A DNA stretch of 64,000 nt from CATOSK01 sp034423195 (GCA_034423195.1 DAOUIZ010000035.1:106218-170217), one strand, 5' to 3'. Shown: positions 52,823-61,342, numbered from the stretch's first letter. Program-made: numbers and translations. The notes: a model not told the origin generated them from the letters alone.

Positions 52823-54421
52823 ATGCCGCGCCGAAGCTTCTGGGCCTGGGGAATGGAGTCCGACGAGCCGACGGAGGCGCAACGCCGGGAGTTGGCAGCC
52901 GGACTGTCCGCCAAGTACGGCGTCGCCGTTGATGTGCCGCCCGTCCCTGCCAGCAGCGACCTGGACCTGAGAAAGCCCCGGATTGCCGTGCCGGGTCCGC
53001 TGGCGGAAATCTGCTCCACCGATACCCACGACCGGGCGGTGCACACCTACGGCCGCAGCTACCGCGACCGCATTCGCGCGTTCAATCTCCAGTTCCCCAA
53101 CCCTCCCGACGTGGTGGCCTACCCTCGTGATGACGGGGACGTGGTCTCCCTGCTGGACTGGTGCTCATCGCAGGGCTATTGCGCCATCCCCTTCGGAGGC
53201 GGCAGTTCCGTAGTTGGAGGCGTGGAGCCGCCGGACGAGTACGACGGCATCGTCTCCATCGACCTGTCCCGGCTGGACCGGGTCCTGGAGATCGACGAGG
53301 TGTCCCGGGCCGCGCGAATCCAGGGCGGGGTTTATGGGCCGGCGCTGGAGGAACAGCTGCGGCCCCACGGCTTCACCTTGCGGCACTTCCCCCAGAGCTT
53401 CGAGTTTTCCACCCTGGGCGGGTGGATAGCCACCCGGTCCGGCGGCCATTACGCCACCAACCAGACTCACATCGACGATTTCGTCGAGTCGGTCCGCATG
53501 ATAACTCCCCAGGGCGTCTGGGAGTCCCGCCGACTGCCCGGAAGCGGCGCGGGGCCCAGTCCCGACCGGATGGTCCTGGGCAGCGAGGGCACCTTGGGCA
53601 TCATCACCGAAGCCTGGATGCGAATCCAGGCCCGCCCCAGGTTCCGGGCCTCGGCCGCGGTGCGGTTTCCGTCCTTCGGCGCCGGGGGAGAGGCCGTCCG
53701 GCAGATAGTCCAGACCAAGCTCTGGCCAGCCAACTGCCGCCTGCTGGACCCGGGAGAGGCCCAGGACGCCCTGGGATACGACGGGACCCGGGCGATCCTG
53801 GTACTGGGATTCGAGTCCGCCGAGCTTCCCCAGGGGAAGCAGATGCGGCAGGTGATCGAGATCGCCCGCGACTGCGGCGGCTCGGTGGGGGAGGACGAAA
53901 TCCGCATCATTGACGGCAGCGGGGAGAAAGCCCGCCGCCCGGAGGCCGTCGGAGCGTGGCGCAACGCCTTCATCGGCGCTCCCTACCAGCGGAATATCTC
54001 CATGGGCATGGGCGTGGTGGCCGAGACGCTGGAGACATCGATAACCTGGGAAAGGTGGCCGGCGATGGATGAGGCCGTGCGGGGCGCCCTGCAGGACGCG
54101 CTGGACCGGGTTTGCGGCGGCGGGCGGGTTACCTGCCGTTTCACCCACGTCTATCCCGACGGGCCTGCGCCCTACTTCACCTTCGAGGCAATGGGGCGGC
54201 CGGGCGATGAGCTGGAGATGCACGAGGAGATCAAGCGGGCCGCCTCGGACGCGGTGATGGCGGCGGGCGGGACTATCACCCACCATCACGCCGTGGGACG
54301 GGTCCACCGGCCCTGGTACGACCATCAGCGGCCCGATCCCTTCGCCGCTGGGCTGAGGGCGGCCAAGTCCGCCGTTGATCCCAACTGGGTGCTGAACCCG
54401 GGGATATTGATTGACAGGTAG
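52823..54421 (+). CDS. FAD-binding oxidase, alkyldihydroxyacetonephosphate synthase-like
   Basis: Vanillyl-alcohol-oxidase-family flavoprotein of 532 residues. The FAD-binding PP-loop region has YPRDDGDVVSLLDWC and PFGGGSSVVGGVEP, then FEFSTLGGWIATRSGGHYA and GSEGTLGIITEAW. The C-terminal active-site block ITHHHAVGRVHRPWY is like ADPS (ether lipid synthase), where these His residues act. The N terminus MPRRSFWAWGMESDEPT also matches that family. Bacterial members are mostly of unknown function, so ether-lipid synthesis here is only possible. It begins a long plus-strand series. Confidence 0.87.
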   Translation: MPRRSFWAWGMESDEPTEAQRRELAAGLSAKYGVAVDVPPVPASSDLDLRKPRIAVPGPLAEICSTDTHDRAVHTYGRSYRDRIRAFNLQFPNPPDVVAYPRDDGDVVSLLDWCSSQGYCAIPFGGGSSVVGGVEPPDEYDGIVSIDLSRLDRVLEIDEVSRAARIQGGVYGPALEEQLRPHGFTLRHFPQSFEFSTLGGWIATRSGGHYATNQTHIDDFVESVRMITPQGVWESRRLPGSGAGPSPDRMVLGSEGTLGIITEAWMRIQARPRFRASAAVRFPSFGAGGEAVRQIVQTKLWPANCRLLDPGEAQDALGYDGTRAILVLGFESAELPQGKQMRQVIEIARDCGGSVGEDEIRIIDGSGEKARRPEAVGAWRNAFIGAPYQRNISMGMGVVAETLETSITWERWPAMDEAVRGALQDALDRVCGGGRVTCRFTHVYPDGPAPYFTFEAMGRPGDELEMHEEIKRAASDAVMAAGGTITHHHAVGRVHRPWYDHQRPDPFAAGLRAAKSAVDPNWVLNPGILIDR

Positions 54422-54475
54422 CCGTGAGCGGCTGGTGCCCGAGTCTGCCGGATTCTACTGGAACGAGGAGGCCTG

Positions 54476-54679
54476 ATGCCAATATCCAAGGAGACCATGC
54501 GGGCGATGATTCGCGATTACCAGGGAATCGAGCTTTCCGACGAGGAGTTGGAGCTGGTGCGCCCGGAGGTGGACAGCTATATTGAGGCAATGGCCGGGCT
54601 GTCCGGCTTGAGCCTGTCCGACGTGATGTCCAGCCGCCTGCTACGCGCGGCCGAAGGAGAGGTCACCGATGCCGAATGA
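54476..54679 (+). CDS. Small AtzG/GatC-like amidase partner
   Basis: Protein of 67 residues, three predicted helices: ETMRAMIRDYQGIELSDEEL, then LVRPEVDSYIEAMAGLSGL. Short GatC/AtzG-like proteins of this size bind amidase-signature enzymes (GatC with GatA; AtzG with AtzE in cyanuric acid/biuret metabolism). The gene overlaps the amidase start by 11 bp, which suggests coupled translation and complex formation. A second pair at 63596-63796 repeats the arrangement. The similarity is by size, position and helical pattern, not by a strong motif. Confidence 0.65.
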   Translation: MPISKETMRAMIRDYQGIELSDEELELVRPEVDSYIEAMAGLSGLSLSDVMSSRLLRAAEGEVTDAE

Positions 54680-56090
54680 CGCCCTGCTGGATCTGACCAT
54701 CAGCGAGCTGGCGCCCCGGATTGAGTCCGGGGAGGTCTCCCCGGTCGAGCTGACCGAGGCCGCCCTGGCCCGGGCGGAAAGGCTCCAACCCAAGCTGAAC
54801 TCCTGGATTACCCTGCTGCCGGAGCGGGCGATGGAACGGGCCCGAGCCGCGGAGGCGGATATCCTCCGGGGAGGCTATCGCGGCCCGCTCCACGGCATAC
54901 CCATCGGCATCAAGGATAACATCGCCACCGCCGGAATCCGCACCACCGTTGGCTCCCTGGTGCTGTCGGACAACGTTCCCGACGAGGACGCACGGGTGGT
55001 AACCCTTTGCGAAGAGGCGGGGGCCATCATGCTGGGGAAGGAGAACCTGGAAGAGTTCGCGGCCGGGGCCACCTCCAACAATCCCCACTACGGCGCGGTG
55101 CATAATCCCTGGGGCCTGGACCACATCCCGGGAGGCTCCAGTGGCGGCGGGGGGGCCAACGTGGCCGCCGGGGTGACCTTCGCTTCCCTGGGCACGGACC
55201 TGGGAGGGTCGGTACGGCTGCCCGCCACCTTCTGCGGGGTGGTGGGATTGAAACAGACCTTCGGACGGGTCAGCCAGCGAGGCCTGCTGGTCACCAGCTT
55301 CAACGGAGACCATATCGGGCCCATGACCCGCTCGGTGCGGGACAGCGCCCTGGTGCTGCAGGCCCTGGCCGGATACGATCCGCTGGACCCCAGCACCGTC
55401 CCGGTTCCGGTCCCCGACTACCTGGAAGGGCTGGACGGCGATTTGTCGGGCCTCACCGCCGGAGTGCCGTCCAACTACTTCTTCGAGGAGGTTGACGGCG
55501 AGGTGGAGACCGCCGTCCGCAACGCCATCGCGGCCCTACAGGAACTGGGCGTCGAGGTGCGGGAGGTGAGCCTGCCGTCCATGGAGTACGTGGGCGCGCT
55601 GAGGGCCGCATCGCTGGCCGACGGCATCGTCACCCACGAACCGATGCTGAGGAGCGACCGGGAGAAGTACGGCCCCAACGTCATCTACCGGACGCTGGCG
55701 GGGCAGTTCGTCCTGGGCAGCGACTACTCAAGGGCCATGAAGGTGCAGCGGCTCATCAAGGAGGAGTACGCCCGGGTTCTCCACGGGGTGGACTTCTTGG
55801 TGACGCCCACAGCTCCGGTGCCCGCGCCCCGCATTGACGCGGTGGACATCGACGTGAACGGCGAGACCCACCGGGTGCGCGGGCCCGGGTCCGGGTTTAT
55901 CTCCCGCAACACCAGCCCGATGAACGGCAACGGGCTGCCGGCCATCTCCGTTCCCTGCGGCTTCAGCGGGGACGGGCTGCCCATCGGCGTGCAGTTTGTC
56001 GGACGGCCCTTTGAGGAGGGCCTGCTTTTCCGGGTGGCCGCGGGGTACGAGGACGTTTCCCCAAGCAGGGGGATTCGCCCGGAGCTATAG
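54669..56090 (+). CDS. Amidase-signature hydrolase 1
   Basis: Amidase of 473 residues, Ser-cisSer-Lys type. Lys82 (GIPIGIKDN), cis-Ser157 (IPGGSSGGGGANVA) and nucleophile Ser181 (GTDLGGSVRLPATFCG) keep the 24-residue spacing of the family. It hydrolyses C-N amide bonds; the substrate is not readable. It overlaps the small AtzG/GatC-like gene by 11 bp. It is not a convincing GatA, since a GlnRS is present and gatB is not adjacent. Downstream after 39 bp is an alpha/beta hydrolase. Confidence 0.9.
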   Translation: MPNDALLDLTISELAPRIESGEVSPVELTEAALARAERLQPKLNSWITLLPERAMERARAAEADILRGGYRGPLHGIPIGIKDNIATAGIRTTVGSLVLSDNVPDEDARVVTLCEEAGAIMLGKENLEEFAAGATSNNPHYGAVHNPWGLDHIPGGSSGGGGANVAAGVTFASLGTDLGGSVRLPATFCGVVGLKQTFGRVSQRGLLVTSFNGDHIGPMTRSVRDSALVLQALAGYDPLDPSTVPVPVPDYLEGLDGDLSGLTAGVPSNYFFEEVDGEVETAVRNAIAALQELGVEVREVSLPSMEYVGALRAASLADGIVTHEPMLRSDREKYGPNVIYRTLAGQFVLGSDYSRAMKVQRLIKEEYARVLHGVDFLVTPTAPVPAPRIDAVDIDVNGETHRVRGPGSGFISRNTSPMNGNGLPAISVPCGFSGDGLPIGVQFVGRPFEEGLLFRVAAGYEDVSPSRGIRPEL

Positions 56091-56129
56091 AGGGCCGGAC
56101 TCGACGCAATAAATCCGTTAGGAGGGGTT

Positions 56130-56945
56130 ATGGCGACGTTGAATGTGGCCCCCGGCGTGGAGCTGCACTATTGGGACGACGATTTCACCGATCCCTGGCG
56201 GGAGCCGCCGGCCATTCTCCTCCAGCATGGTTTCTCCCGCAGCGGCAGGTTCTGGTACAACTGGGTGCCGCTGCTGTCCCGGGAGTTCCGGGTGCTCCGC
56301 CCGGACCTGCGGGGAATGGGAGAGTCCTCCATCGCCGAGGACGCCTATGAAGCATCCCTGGACATATTCATGGCCGACCTCAACGCCATTCTCGATTCCA
56401 ACGGGATTGGCCGGGTAGTGTACGTGGGGGAGTCCTTCGGCGGGATCCTGGGACTGAGCTACGCCCGCTCGTTCCCCGACCGGGTGACCGCCCTGTGCCT
56501 CTGCAACACGCCCTGCCGTCTGCCCCGCCGGGGGCGCACCGACCCCGAAGGAGACTGGGACACCGCCATGCGGCAGAGCATCGGGAACTGGTCGACGGCA
56601 ACGATAGACAACCGCCTTGACACCAGGTTCGCCCCGGAGGGCATGAAGGACTGGTACATTTCCGAAATGGACCGCACGTCGCCCAGCATCGGCCGCAAGC
56701 TGCAGGCCTACCTGGACACCCTGGACTTCCGGCCCCACTTGAAGGAGGTCACAGCCCCCACGCTGCTCCTGACCGGCGAGGAGTCTCCCACCTCCACGCT
56801 GGAGCAGCAGCAGTTCATGGCGGACCAGTTGCCCAACTCCCGCCTGGTGGTTTACCCGGGCCTGGGCCACGGCATCAACGCCATCTACCCGGAGTGGTGC
56901 GTGGCCCAGCTTCGCGAGTTCCTCGGCGCGTGGGCGGAAGCGTGA
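56130..56945 (+). CDS. Alpha/beta hydrolase
   Basis: Alpha/beta hydrolase of 271 residues. LQHGFSRSGRFWYNWVPLL is the oxyanion region, RPDLRGMGESS follows, nucleophile Ser is in VGESFGGILGLSY (Ser about 100), an acidic residue in LLTGEESPTS and His in GLGHGINAIYP. It resembles RutD/3-oxoadipate enol-lactonase-like hydrolases. The ATG at 56130 follows AGGAGG. It lies 39 bp after the amidase; a palindromic repeat separates it from the next gene. Substrate unknown. Confidence 0.87.
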   Translation: MATLNVAPGVELHYWDDDFTDPWREPPAILLQHGFSRSGRFWYNWVPLLSREFRVLRPDLRGMGESSIAEDAYEASLDIFMADLNAILDSNGIGRVVYVGESFGGILGLSYARSFPDRVTALCLCNTPCRLPRRGRTDPEGDWDTAMRQSIGNWSTATIDNRLDTRFAPEGMKDWYISEMDRTSPSIGRKLQAYLDTLDFRPHLKEVTAPTLLLTGEESPTSTLEQQQFMADQLPNSRLVVYPGLGHGINAIYPEWCVAQLREFLGAWAEA

Positions 56946-57000
56946 TCCGGCATCTTTGGCGAAGGCGATTCCCGGTGTACCAACTTCCAATAGAGTAAGG

Positions 57001-57080
57001 AGGGTGTGCGACAATTGGGTTTTCACCCCCATCCTAACCTTCCCCCGTCAAGGGGAAGGGACTTTTGAGATAGTTTGTAA
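57001..57080. repeat. Dispersed palindromic repeat, copy A
   Basis: Consists of a conserved lead (GGGTGTG...TTTTCACCCCCATCCTAACC), a hairpin CTTCCCC-CGTCAA-GGGGAAG and a trailer GGACTTTTGAGATAGTTTGT. The nearest relatives are at 60270, 61436 and 62031. It lies 12 bp before the lactonase start. Confidence 0.8.
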
Positions 57081-57092
57081 GGAGGAAATACC

Positions 57093-58115
57093 ATGCCTCA
57101 CTATGCGTACATAGCTATCCAGGAAGACGACAAGATTGCTACCTTTACCGTCAACCCGGAGGACGGTTCCCTCTCCCACGTCCGGGATTTGGAAGTTTCC
57201 GGCGGCCCATTCACCATGGCCGTCAGCCCGGATGGAAACCACCTATACGTGGGTTGCAGGGAGGACCCCCAGCTTATCAGCTACGACATTAACCAGTCCG
57301 ACGGGGACCTGTCCCGCACCGGAATGATTCCGCTGGGGTTCAATCCAACTTTCATCGGCACCGACCGGAAGGGGAAGTTCGTTCTTTCCGCCTATTACCA
57401 GGGGGCCCACATCGGCGTCCATCCCATCGGCGGCGACGGGTCCGTCGGCGGCGGGCCGGTGGTCTGGATGGAGACCGCCACCGGGGCCCACGCTATGCAG
57501 ACCGATCCCACCAACACCTATGCCTTCGTGCCCCACATCGCCGGCAACGGCCCCAACCGCATCTACCAGTTCCGGTTCGATGAGAACACCGGACAGGTGC
57601 AGCCCAACGATCCGGCCCAGGTTGAGCCGGACGGGTTCCACGGGCCCCGCCACTTCTGCTTCCACCCTTCCCTGGACGTGCTGTACTTCTCCAACGAGCA
57701 GGGAAGCAGCGTCGGCGCGTACCGCCTGGACACGGCCCGCGGCACCCTTTCCCAGTTCCAGACCGTTCCGACGATACCCGCCGATTTCACCGGGCGGAAC
57801 ACCTGCTCCCAGATCAAGATCGACGGGTCGGGGCGGTTCCTGTATGCTCCCAACCGGGGCCATGAGAGCATCGCCTGCTTCACTGTCGATACAACATCGG
57901 GCGAACTCTTGGACAACGGGATTGTTCCCGCGGAACCCACTCCCAACGCCACCGCCTTCGGGCCGGGCGACCGATTCCTCTACTGCGCCGGGCAGGGCAC
58001 CGGGAACCTGGCCACCTTCAGCGTCGATCCAAGTTCAGGACAACTCAACCGCGTTGGCACGATGCACTTGGGGAACCGCCCGGCCTGGATCTCCATCGTC
58101 GAATTGGCGGGGTAA
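57093..58115 (+). CDS. Lactonase, seven-bladed beta-propeller (Pgl/YbhE-like)
   Basis: Beta-propeller lactonase of 340 residues. Typical blade repeats such as SLSHVRDLEVSGGPFTMAVS, HLYVGCREDPQLISYDI and RFLYCAGQGTGNLATFSVD recur about seven times. E. coli YbhE of this fold is 6-phosphogluconolactonase, and 3-carboxymuconate cyclase-type enzymes share it; the conserved His/Arg of the latter (GPRHFCFHP at about 191-199) is visible. ATG 57093 has AAGGAGG upstream. It sits between the hydrolase and RidA genes. Confidence 0.88.
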   Translation: MPHYAYIAIQEDDKIATFTVNPEDGSLSHVRDLEVSGGPFTMAVSPDGNHLYVGCREDPQLISYDINQSDGDLSRTGMIPLGFNPTFIGTDRKGKFVLSAYYQGAHIGVHPIGGDGSVGGGPVVWMETATGAHAMQTDPTNTYAFVPHIAGNGPNRIYQFRFDENTGQVQPNDPAQVEPDGFHGPRHFCFHPSLDVLYFSNEQGSSVGAYRLDTARGTLSQFQTVPTIPADFTGRNTCSQIKIDGSGRFLYAPNRGHESIACFTVDTTSGELLDNGIVPAEPTPNATAFGPGDRFLYCAGQGTGNLATFSVDPSSGQLNRVGTMHLGNRPAWISIVELAG

Positions 58116-58186
58116 CCTGGGGACAGGAGCCGCCCGGTCCGGCCACTCTTGAAGGAAACGTAGCCTGGAAGAAACGGAGCACGTCC

Positions 58187-58657
58187 ATGCCGGAAATAGA
58201 GAGCAAACTCAACGAGATGGGCTACCAACTTAACGAATCCCGCCGGTCGGCGGCGGGCAACTTTGTTCCGGCGGTACGCACCGGAAACCTGGTGTACCTC
58301 TCCGGCAGCGGGCCGGGCCTGCCGGAAGGCGGTTTTCTCCACGTGGGGAAGCTGGGCGCAGACCTGACCATCGAGCAGGGGTATGAATGCGCCCGGCTGA
58401 CCATGCTCAACCTTCTCTCCCATCTGAAGGGGGAGATCGGCGATCTGGACAAGCTGAAGCGGGTCGTTAAGCTCCTCTGCATGGTCAACGCTGCCCCGGA
58501 CTTTGAGCACACGCCCCGGGTGGCCAACGGCGCGTCGGACCTGCTGGTCAGCCTCTACGGGGAACGGGGCGAGCACGCCCGTTCCGCCGTGGGCATGAGC
58601 ACCCTTCCCGGCGGAATGCCGGTGGAGATAGAAATGATCGTGGAAGTCGAGGACTGA
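58187..58657 (+). CDS. RidA/YjgF/RutC-family protein
   Basis: Trimeric enamine/imine deaminase-like protein of 156 residues. The N-terminal NLVYLSGSGP block, the middle NLLSHLKGEIGDLDKLKRVV, and the C-terminal HARSAVGMSTLPGGMPVEIEM give the Arg132 and Glu residues used by RidA for carboxylate binding and water activation. Canonical RidA proteins are about 128 residues; this one is of the longer type with an extra N-terminal helix. It starts 71 bp after the lactonase and ends 7 bp before the first CMD gene, so it is probably co-transcribed. Confidence 0.9.
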   Translation: MPEIESKLNEMGYQLNESRRSAAGNFVPAVRTGNLVYLSGSGPGLPEGGFLHVGKLGADLTIEQGYECARLTMLNLLSHLKGEIGDLDKLKRVVKLLCMVNAAPDFEHTPRVANGASDLLVSLYGERGEHARSAVGMSTLPGGMPVEIEMIVEVED

Positions 58658-58664
58658 CCAACCC

Positions 58665-59447
58665 ATGACCGAGACCAACCGACAAGCGGGTAATCCTCCG
58701 GGACCGGGCAAGAGTTTTCCCGAGGACGGCGAGGTGGGGGAGATTTCGCCGGACTATGTCCGTATCCAGGCCGCGGTGGCGCGGGACGGAGTCTGGGAGG
58801 GCCCCGGGCTGGATGGTCGGCTCCGGCACTTTGCTGCCATCTCCGCCCAGTGCGTCGGCGGTTTCGACCCGTCCCTGCAGGACCACATCCGCGCCGGCAT
58901 GGAGCATGGGATAACCTCCCAGCAGATGAAGGGCATATTCATCCAGCTCCTGTTCTACGCGGGGATTCCGGCCACCGTTCACGGACTGCTCCAGTCCCAG
59001 CAGGTCATCAACGAGCGGGAGGAGTGGAAGGCGGCCGATGTCCCGCTGGAACACGACTGGCTGGACACCCTGCAGGAGAAGCTGGAGCGGGCCGGGCGGC
59101 TCCGCACCAGCCTCTGGGGAGAGGATGCGGACCGGGAGATAGAGGAGTCCTTCGGCCAGCGCCTTACTCCTGAAGCGTCCGACATCGTGGACGGGTACAA
59201 CTTCGGCGAGGTCTGGCCCCGTTCCGACCTGGAGCCCCGGGAGCGGATGGTCTGCGTCCTCTCCGCCCTGATGTCGCGCGGCCATTGGAAGGAACTGCGC
59301 CGCTACATACGCTACGCCTTGAACATGGGGTTCTCGCAGGAGGAAATCTGCGAGGTCATTGCCCACGCCGGCTGGTACCGGGGGTGGGCCCATGTCGAGG
59401 ACGCCCTGGAGGAGGCCCGGGCCGTGTTTGATGGGGTGGAGTCTTGA
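58665..59447 (+). CDS. Two-domain carboxymuconolactone decarboxylase-like protein 1
   Basis: Protein of 260 residues made of two CMD-type helical domains. The first is at about residues 30-115 (RHFAAISAQCVGGFDPSLQD, HIRAGMEHGITSQQMKGIF, LFYAGIPATVHGL); the second at 175-255 (EPRERMVCVLSALMSRGHW, YALNMGFSQEEICEVIAHAGWYRGWAHVEDALEEA). It is the first of three adjacent paralogues. There is no CxxC pair, so it is not an AhpD-type peroxidase. Presumed role: decarboxylation or isomerisation of a ring-opened acid. Confidence 0.87.
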   Translation: MTETNRQAGNPPGPGKSFPEDGEVGEISPDYVRIQAAVARDGVWEGPGLDGRLRHFAAISAQCVGGFDPSLQDHIRAGMEHGITSQQMKGIFIQLLFYAGIPATVHGLLQSQQVINEREEWKAADVPLEHDWLDTLQEKLERAGRLRTSLWGEDADREIEESFGQRLTPEASDIVDGYNFGEVWPRSDLEPRERMVCVLSALMSRGHWKELRRYIRYALNMGFSQEEICEVIAHAGWYRGWAHVEDALEEARAVFDGVES

Positions 59448-59478
59448 TCCCCGGATCCCTAGCCAGGGAGGTTTCCTC

Positions 59479-60285
59479 TTGACCACTGTTGCCGAACTGC
59501 AGGAAAAATCCGCGAGGCTGCGGGCTTTCTTCGACCAGCACCTGCCCTACGCGCGTCCCACGCCGGTCCTGGCTGACTTCGTGCGGGTCCAGCACGAGCT
59601 GATGTGGGGCGGGGTCTGGCTGGTTGACGGACTGGACCTGAAGCTGCGCAGCTTCGCGACCATCACGGCCCAGTGCTGCAACGGCTACGACTTCGGCGTG
59701 GAGCACCAGGTACGGACCGGGCTGACCGTGGGGATCACTCCCCAGCAGATCAAGGGCATCTTCATTGAGCTTATGTTCTACGCCGGGGTGCCGGCCACGG
59801 TTTTCGGCCTTCGGGTGGCCCAGGAAGTCATCGACGAGCGCGAGGAATGGCGCTCCGAGGATGTCCCTCTTGACGTGGAGTGGCTCGATTCTATCGAAGA
59901 GAGCCTGAAGCGGGGACGTATTAACCTGGAGCGGCAGGCGGGGAAGGCCGCGGCCAGGGAAATCGAAGATTCCCTGGCTAGGCAGCTTGTCCCGGGCGCC
60001 GCCGGAGCGGTGAACGCCTGGCACTATGGGCAGGTCTGGGGCCGGACCGATCTCGGCCCCCGGGAGCGGATGGTCTGCATCCTGGCCGCGCTGATGTGCC
60101 GGGGTCACTGGAAACAACTCCGCCGCCACGTGGGATATGCCCTGGACGCCGGGCTGGAACCCAGGGAAATCTGCGAGGTCTTCGCGCAGGCCGGGTGGTA
60201 CCGGGGCTGGCCCTGCGTGGAAGATGCGCTGGAGCAGGCCAGCGACGTGTTTCGGGAGAGGGGTATGACATCACCCCCATCCTAA
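59479..60285 (+). CDS. Two-domain carboxymuconolactone decarboxylase-like protein 2
   Basis: Second paralogue, 268 residues. First domain: RSFATITAQCCNGYDFGVEH, TGLTVGITPQQIKGIFIELM, FYAGVPATVFGL. Second domain: GPRERMVCILAALMCRGHWK, REICEVFAQAGWYRGWPCVED. The start is TTG 59479 with GGGAGG eight bases upstream. The last residues, MTSPPS and the TAA, are encoded by the beginning of the dispersed palindromic repeat at 60270. It differs from paralogue 1 by an N-terminal helix (AELQEKSARLRAFFDQHLPY) that paralogue 3 shares. Confidence 0.87.
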   Translation: MTTVAELQEKSARLRAFFDQHLPYARPTPVLADFVRVQHELMWGGVWLVDGLDLKLRSFATITAQCCNGYDFGVEHQVRTGLTVGITPQQIKGIFIELMFYAGVPATVFGLRVAQEVIDEREEWRSEDVPLDVEWLDSIEESLKRGRINLERQAGKAAAREIEDSLARQLVPGAAGAVNAWHYGQVWGRTDLGPRERMVCILAALMCRGHWKQLRRHVGYALDAGLEPREICEVFAQAGWYRGWPCVEDALEQASDVFRERGMTSPPS

Positions 60286-60325
60286 CTAACTTCCCTCGTC
60301 AAGGAGGAAGGGACTGAGTCTTGGG
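60270..60325. repeat. Dispersed palindromic repeat, copy B (inside CMD 2 end)
   Basis: TCACCCCCATCCTAAC then TTCCCTC-GTCAA-GGAGGAAGGGACT. The first 16 bases overlap the end of CMD gene 2 and provide its stop codon TAA. Confidence 0.75.
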
Positions 60326-60337
60326 GCAATCGTACGA

Positions 60338-60440
60338 GTGCCGGTTTCGTCGAAGCGCCGGTGAACAGTCAACGCGATGCTGCGGGGAACGGGCGACGGG
60401 GGTCTGGATTCCCGCCTGCGCGGGAATGACGGGAAAGTGG
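60338..60440. repeat. REP-like repeat, copy 2
   Basis: GCCGGTGAACAGTCAACGCG followed by GGGGGTCTGGATTCCCGC. ATTCCCGC (60408-60415) and GCGGGAAT (60420-60427) are a perfect inverted repeat with a CTGC loop, then GACGGG. It matches the copy at 52385-52540. Confidence 0.75.
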
Positions 60441-60520
60441 GTGCAGGGAAGGGACTGGTTCAGGGGTTCATTGGAGCGCATGGAACGAGACTGCTTGAAA
60501 CGTTTCCAGGAGAATGGGAC

Positions 60521-61342
60521 ATGACCACCGCTGAGGAGCTGGCCCGCAAGGCCCGTAACCTACACGCTTTCATCGACCAGTACGTTCCGGCGGCCCGGCT
60601 GACCGGCGCCCTGCCCGACGTCAGCAAGGACTACGTGAAGCTGCAGGAGGAGGTGATATGGGGCGGTGTCTGGCAGGTACCCGGGCTGGACGTGACCCTC
60701 CGCAGCATGGCCACCATTGCCGCCCAGTGCTGCAACGGCTGGGGATTCGGCCTCCAGCACCAAGTTCGCGTGGGGCTGTCCCTGGGAATGTCCCCGCAGA
60801 AGGTCAAGGGCATCTTCCTGCAGCTCATCTTCTACGCCGGCATTCCGGCCACCGTCTTCGCGCTTTCCCGGGCCCAGCGCACTATCAACGAGCAGAAAAT
60901 CTGGCAGGACGAGGACGACGAACCCCTCCAGGCGGACTGGCTGGACTCGGTGGAGGCCAAGCTGGAGCGGGGCCGCCGCATCCGTGGGAGCAACTGGGGC
61001 CAGGATGCTGAAACGGTCCTGGAAAACCGCCTGTCCCATGAACTTGCTCCCGAGACCGCCGCGCTGGTGGACGCCTACAACTTCGGGGAGGTCTGGGCCC
61101 GGGGCGATTTGACTCCCACGGAAAGGACGGTCTGCATCCTGGTGGCCCTGATGTGCCGGGGTCACTGGAGGCAGCTCCGGGAACACATCGGTTACGCGCT
61201 GGACCTGGGGATGAGCCGCCGGGAAATCTGCGAGGTCTTTTCCCAGGCCGGGTGGTACCGGGGCTGGCCCTGCGTGGAGGAAGCGTTGGAGCAGGCCGAT
61301 GGGGTCTTCAGGGAGCGGGGAATGACGTCATCCCCATCCTGA
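60521..61342 (+). CDS. Two-domain carboxymuconolactone decarboxylase-like protein 3
   Basis: Third paralogue, 273 residues. First domain: RSMATIAAQCCNGWGFGLQH, GMSPQKVKGIFLQLIFYAG; second: TERTVCILVALMCRGHWRQL, SRREICEVFSQAGWYRGWPC. It is closer to paralogue 2 than to 1 (shared CCNG, GWYRGWPC, VFRERGMTS). ATG 60521 follows AGGAGA; the frame is open 48 codons upstream, through repeat sequence. The C terminus is MTSSPS with a stop in sequence resembling the repeat start (CATCCCCATCCTGA). Confidence 0.87.
   Translation: MTTAEELARKARNLHAFIDQYVPAARLTGALPDVSKDYVKLQEEVIWGGVWQVPGLDVTLRSMATIAAQCCNGWGFGLQHQVRVGLSLGMSPQKVKGIFLQLIFYAGIPATVFALSRAQRTINEQKIWQDEDDEPLQADWLDSVEAKLERGRRIRGSNWGQDAETVLENRLSHELAPETAALVDAYNFGEVWARGDLTPTERTVCILVALMCRGHWRQLREHIGYALDLGMSRREICEVFSQAGWYRGWPCVEEALEQADGVFRERGMTSSPS

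Noticed and set aside
54669..56090. GatA (glutamyl-tRNA amidotransferase A) for the amidases
   Set aside because: No gatB nearby, the small partner is not a clear GatC, and a GlnRS gene makes the need for GatCAB doubtful.
56130..58657. A Rut pyrimidine-degradation operon
   Set aside because: RidA and an alpha/beta hydrolase fit RutC and RutD, but RutA- and RutB-type genes are not adjacent and the LLM and isochorismatase-like genes lie tens of kilobases away.
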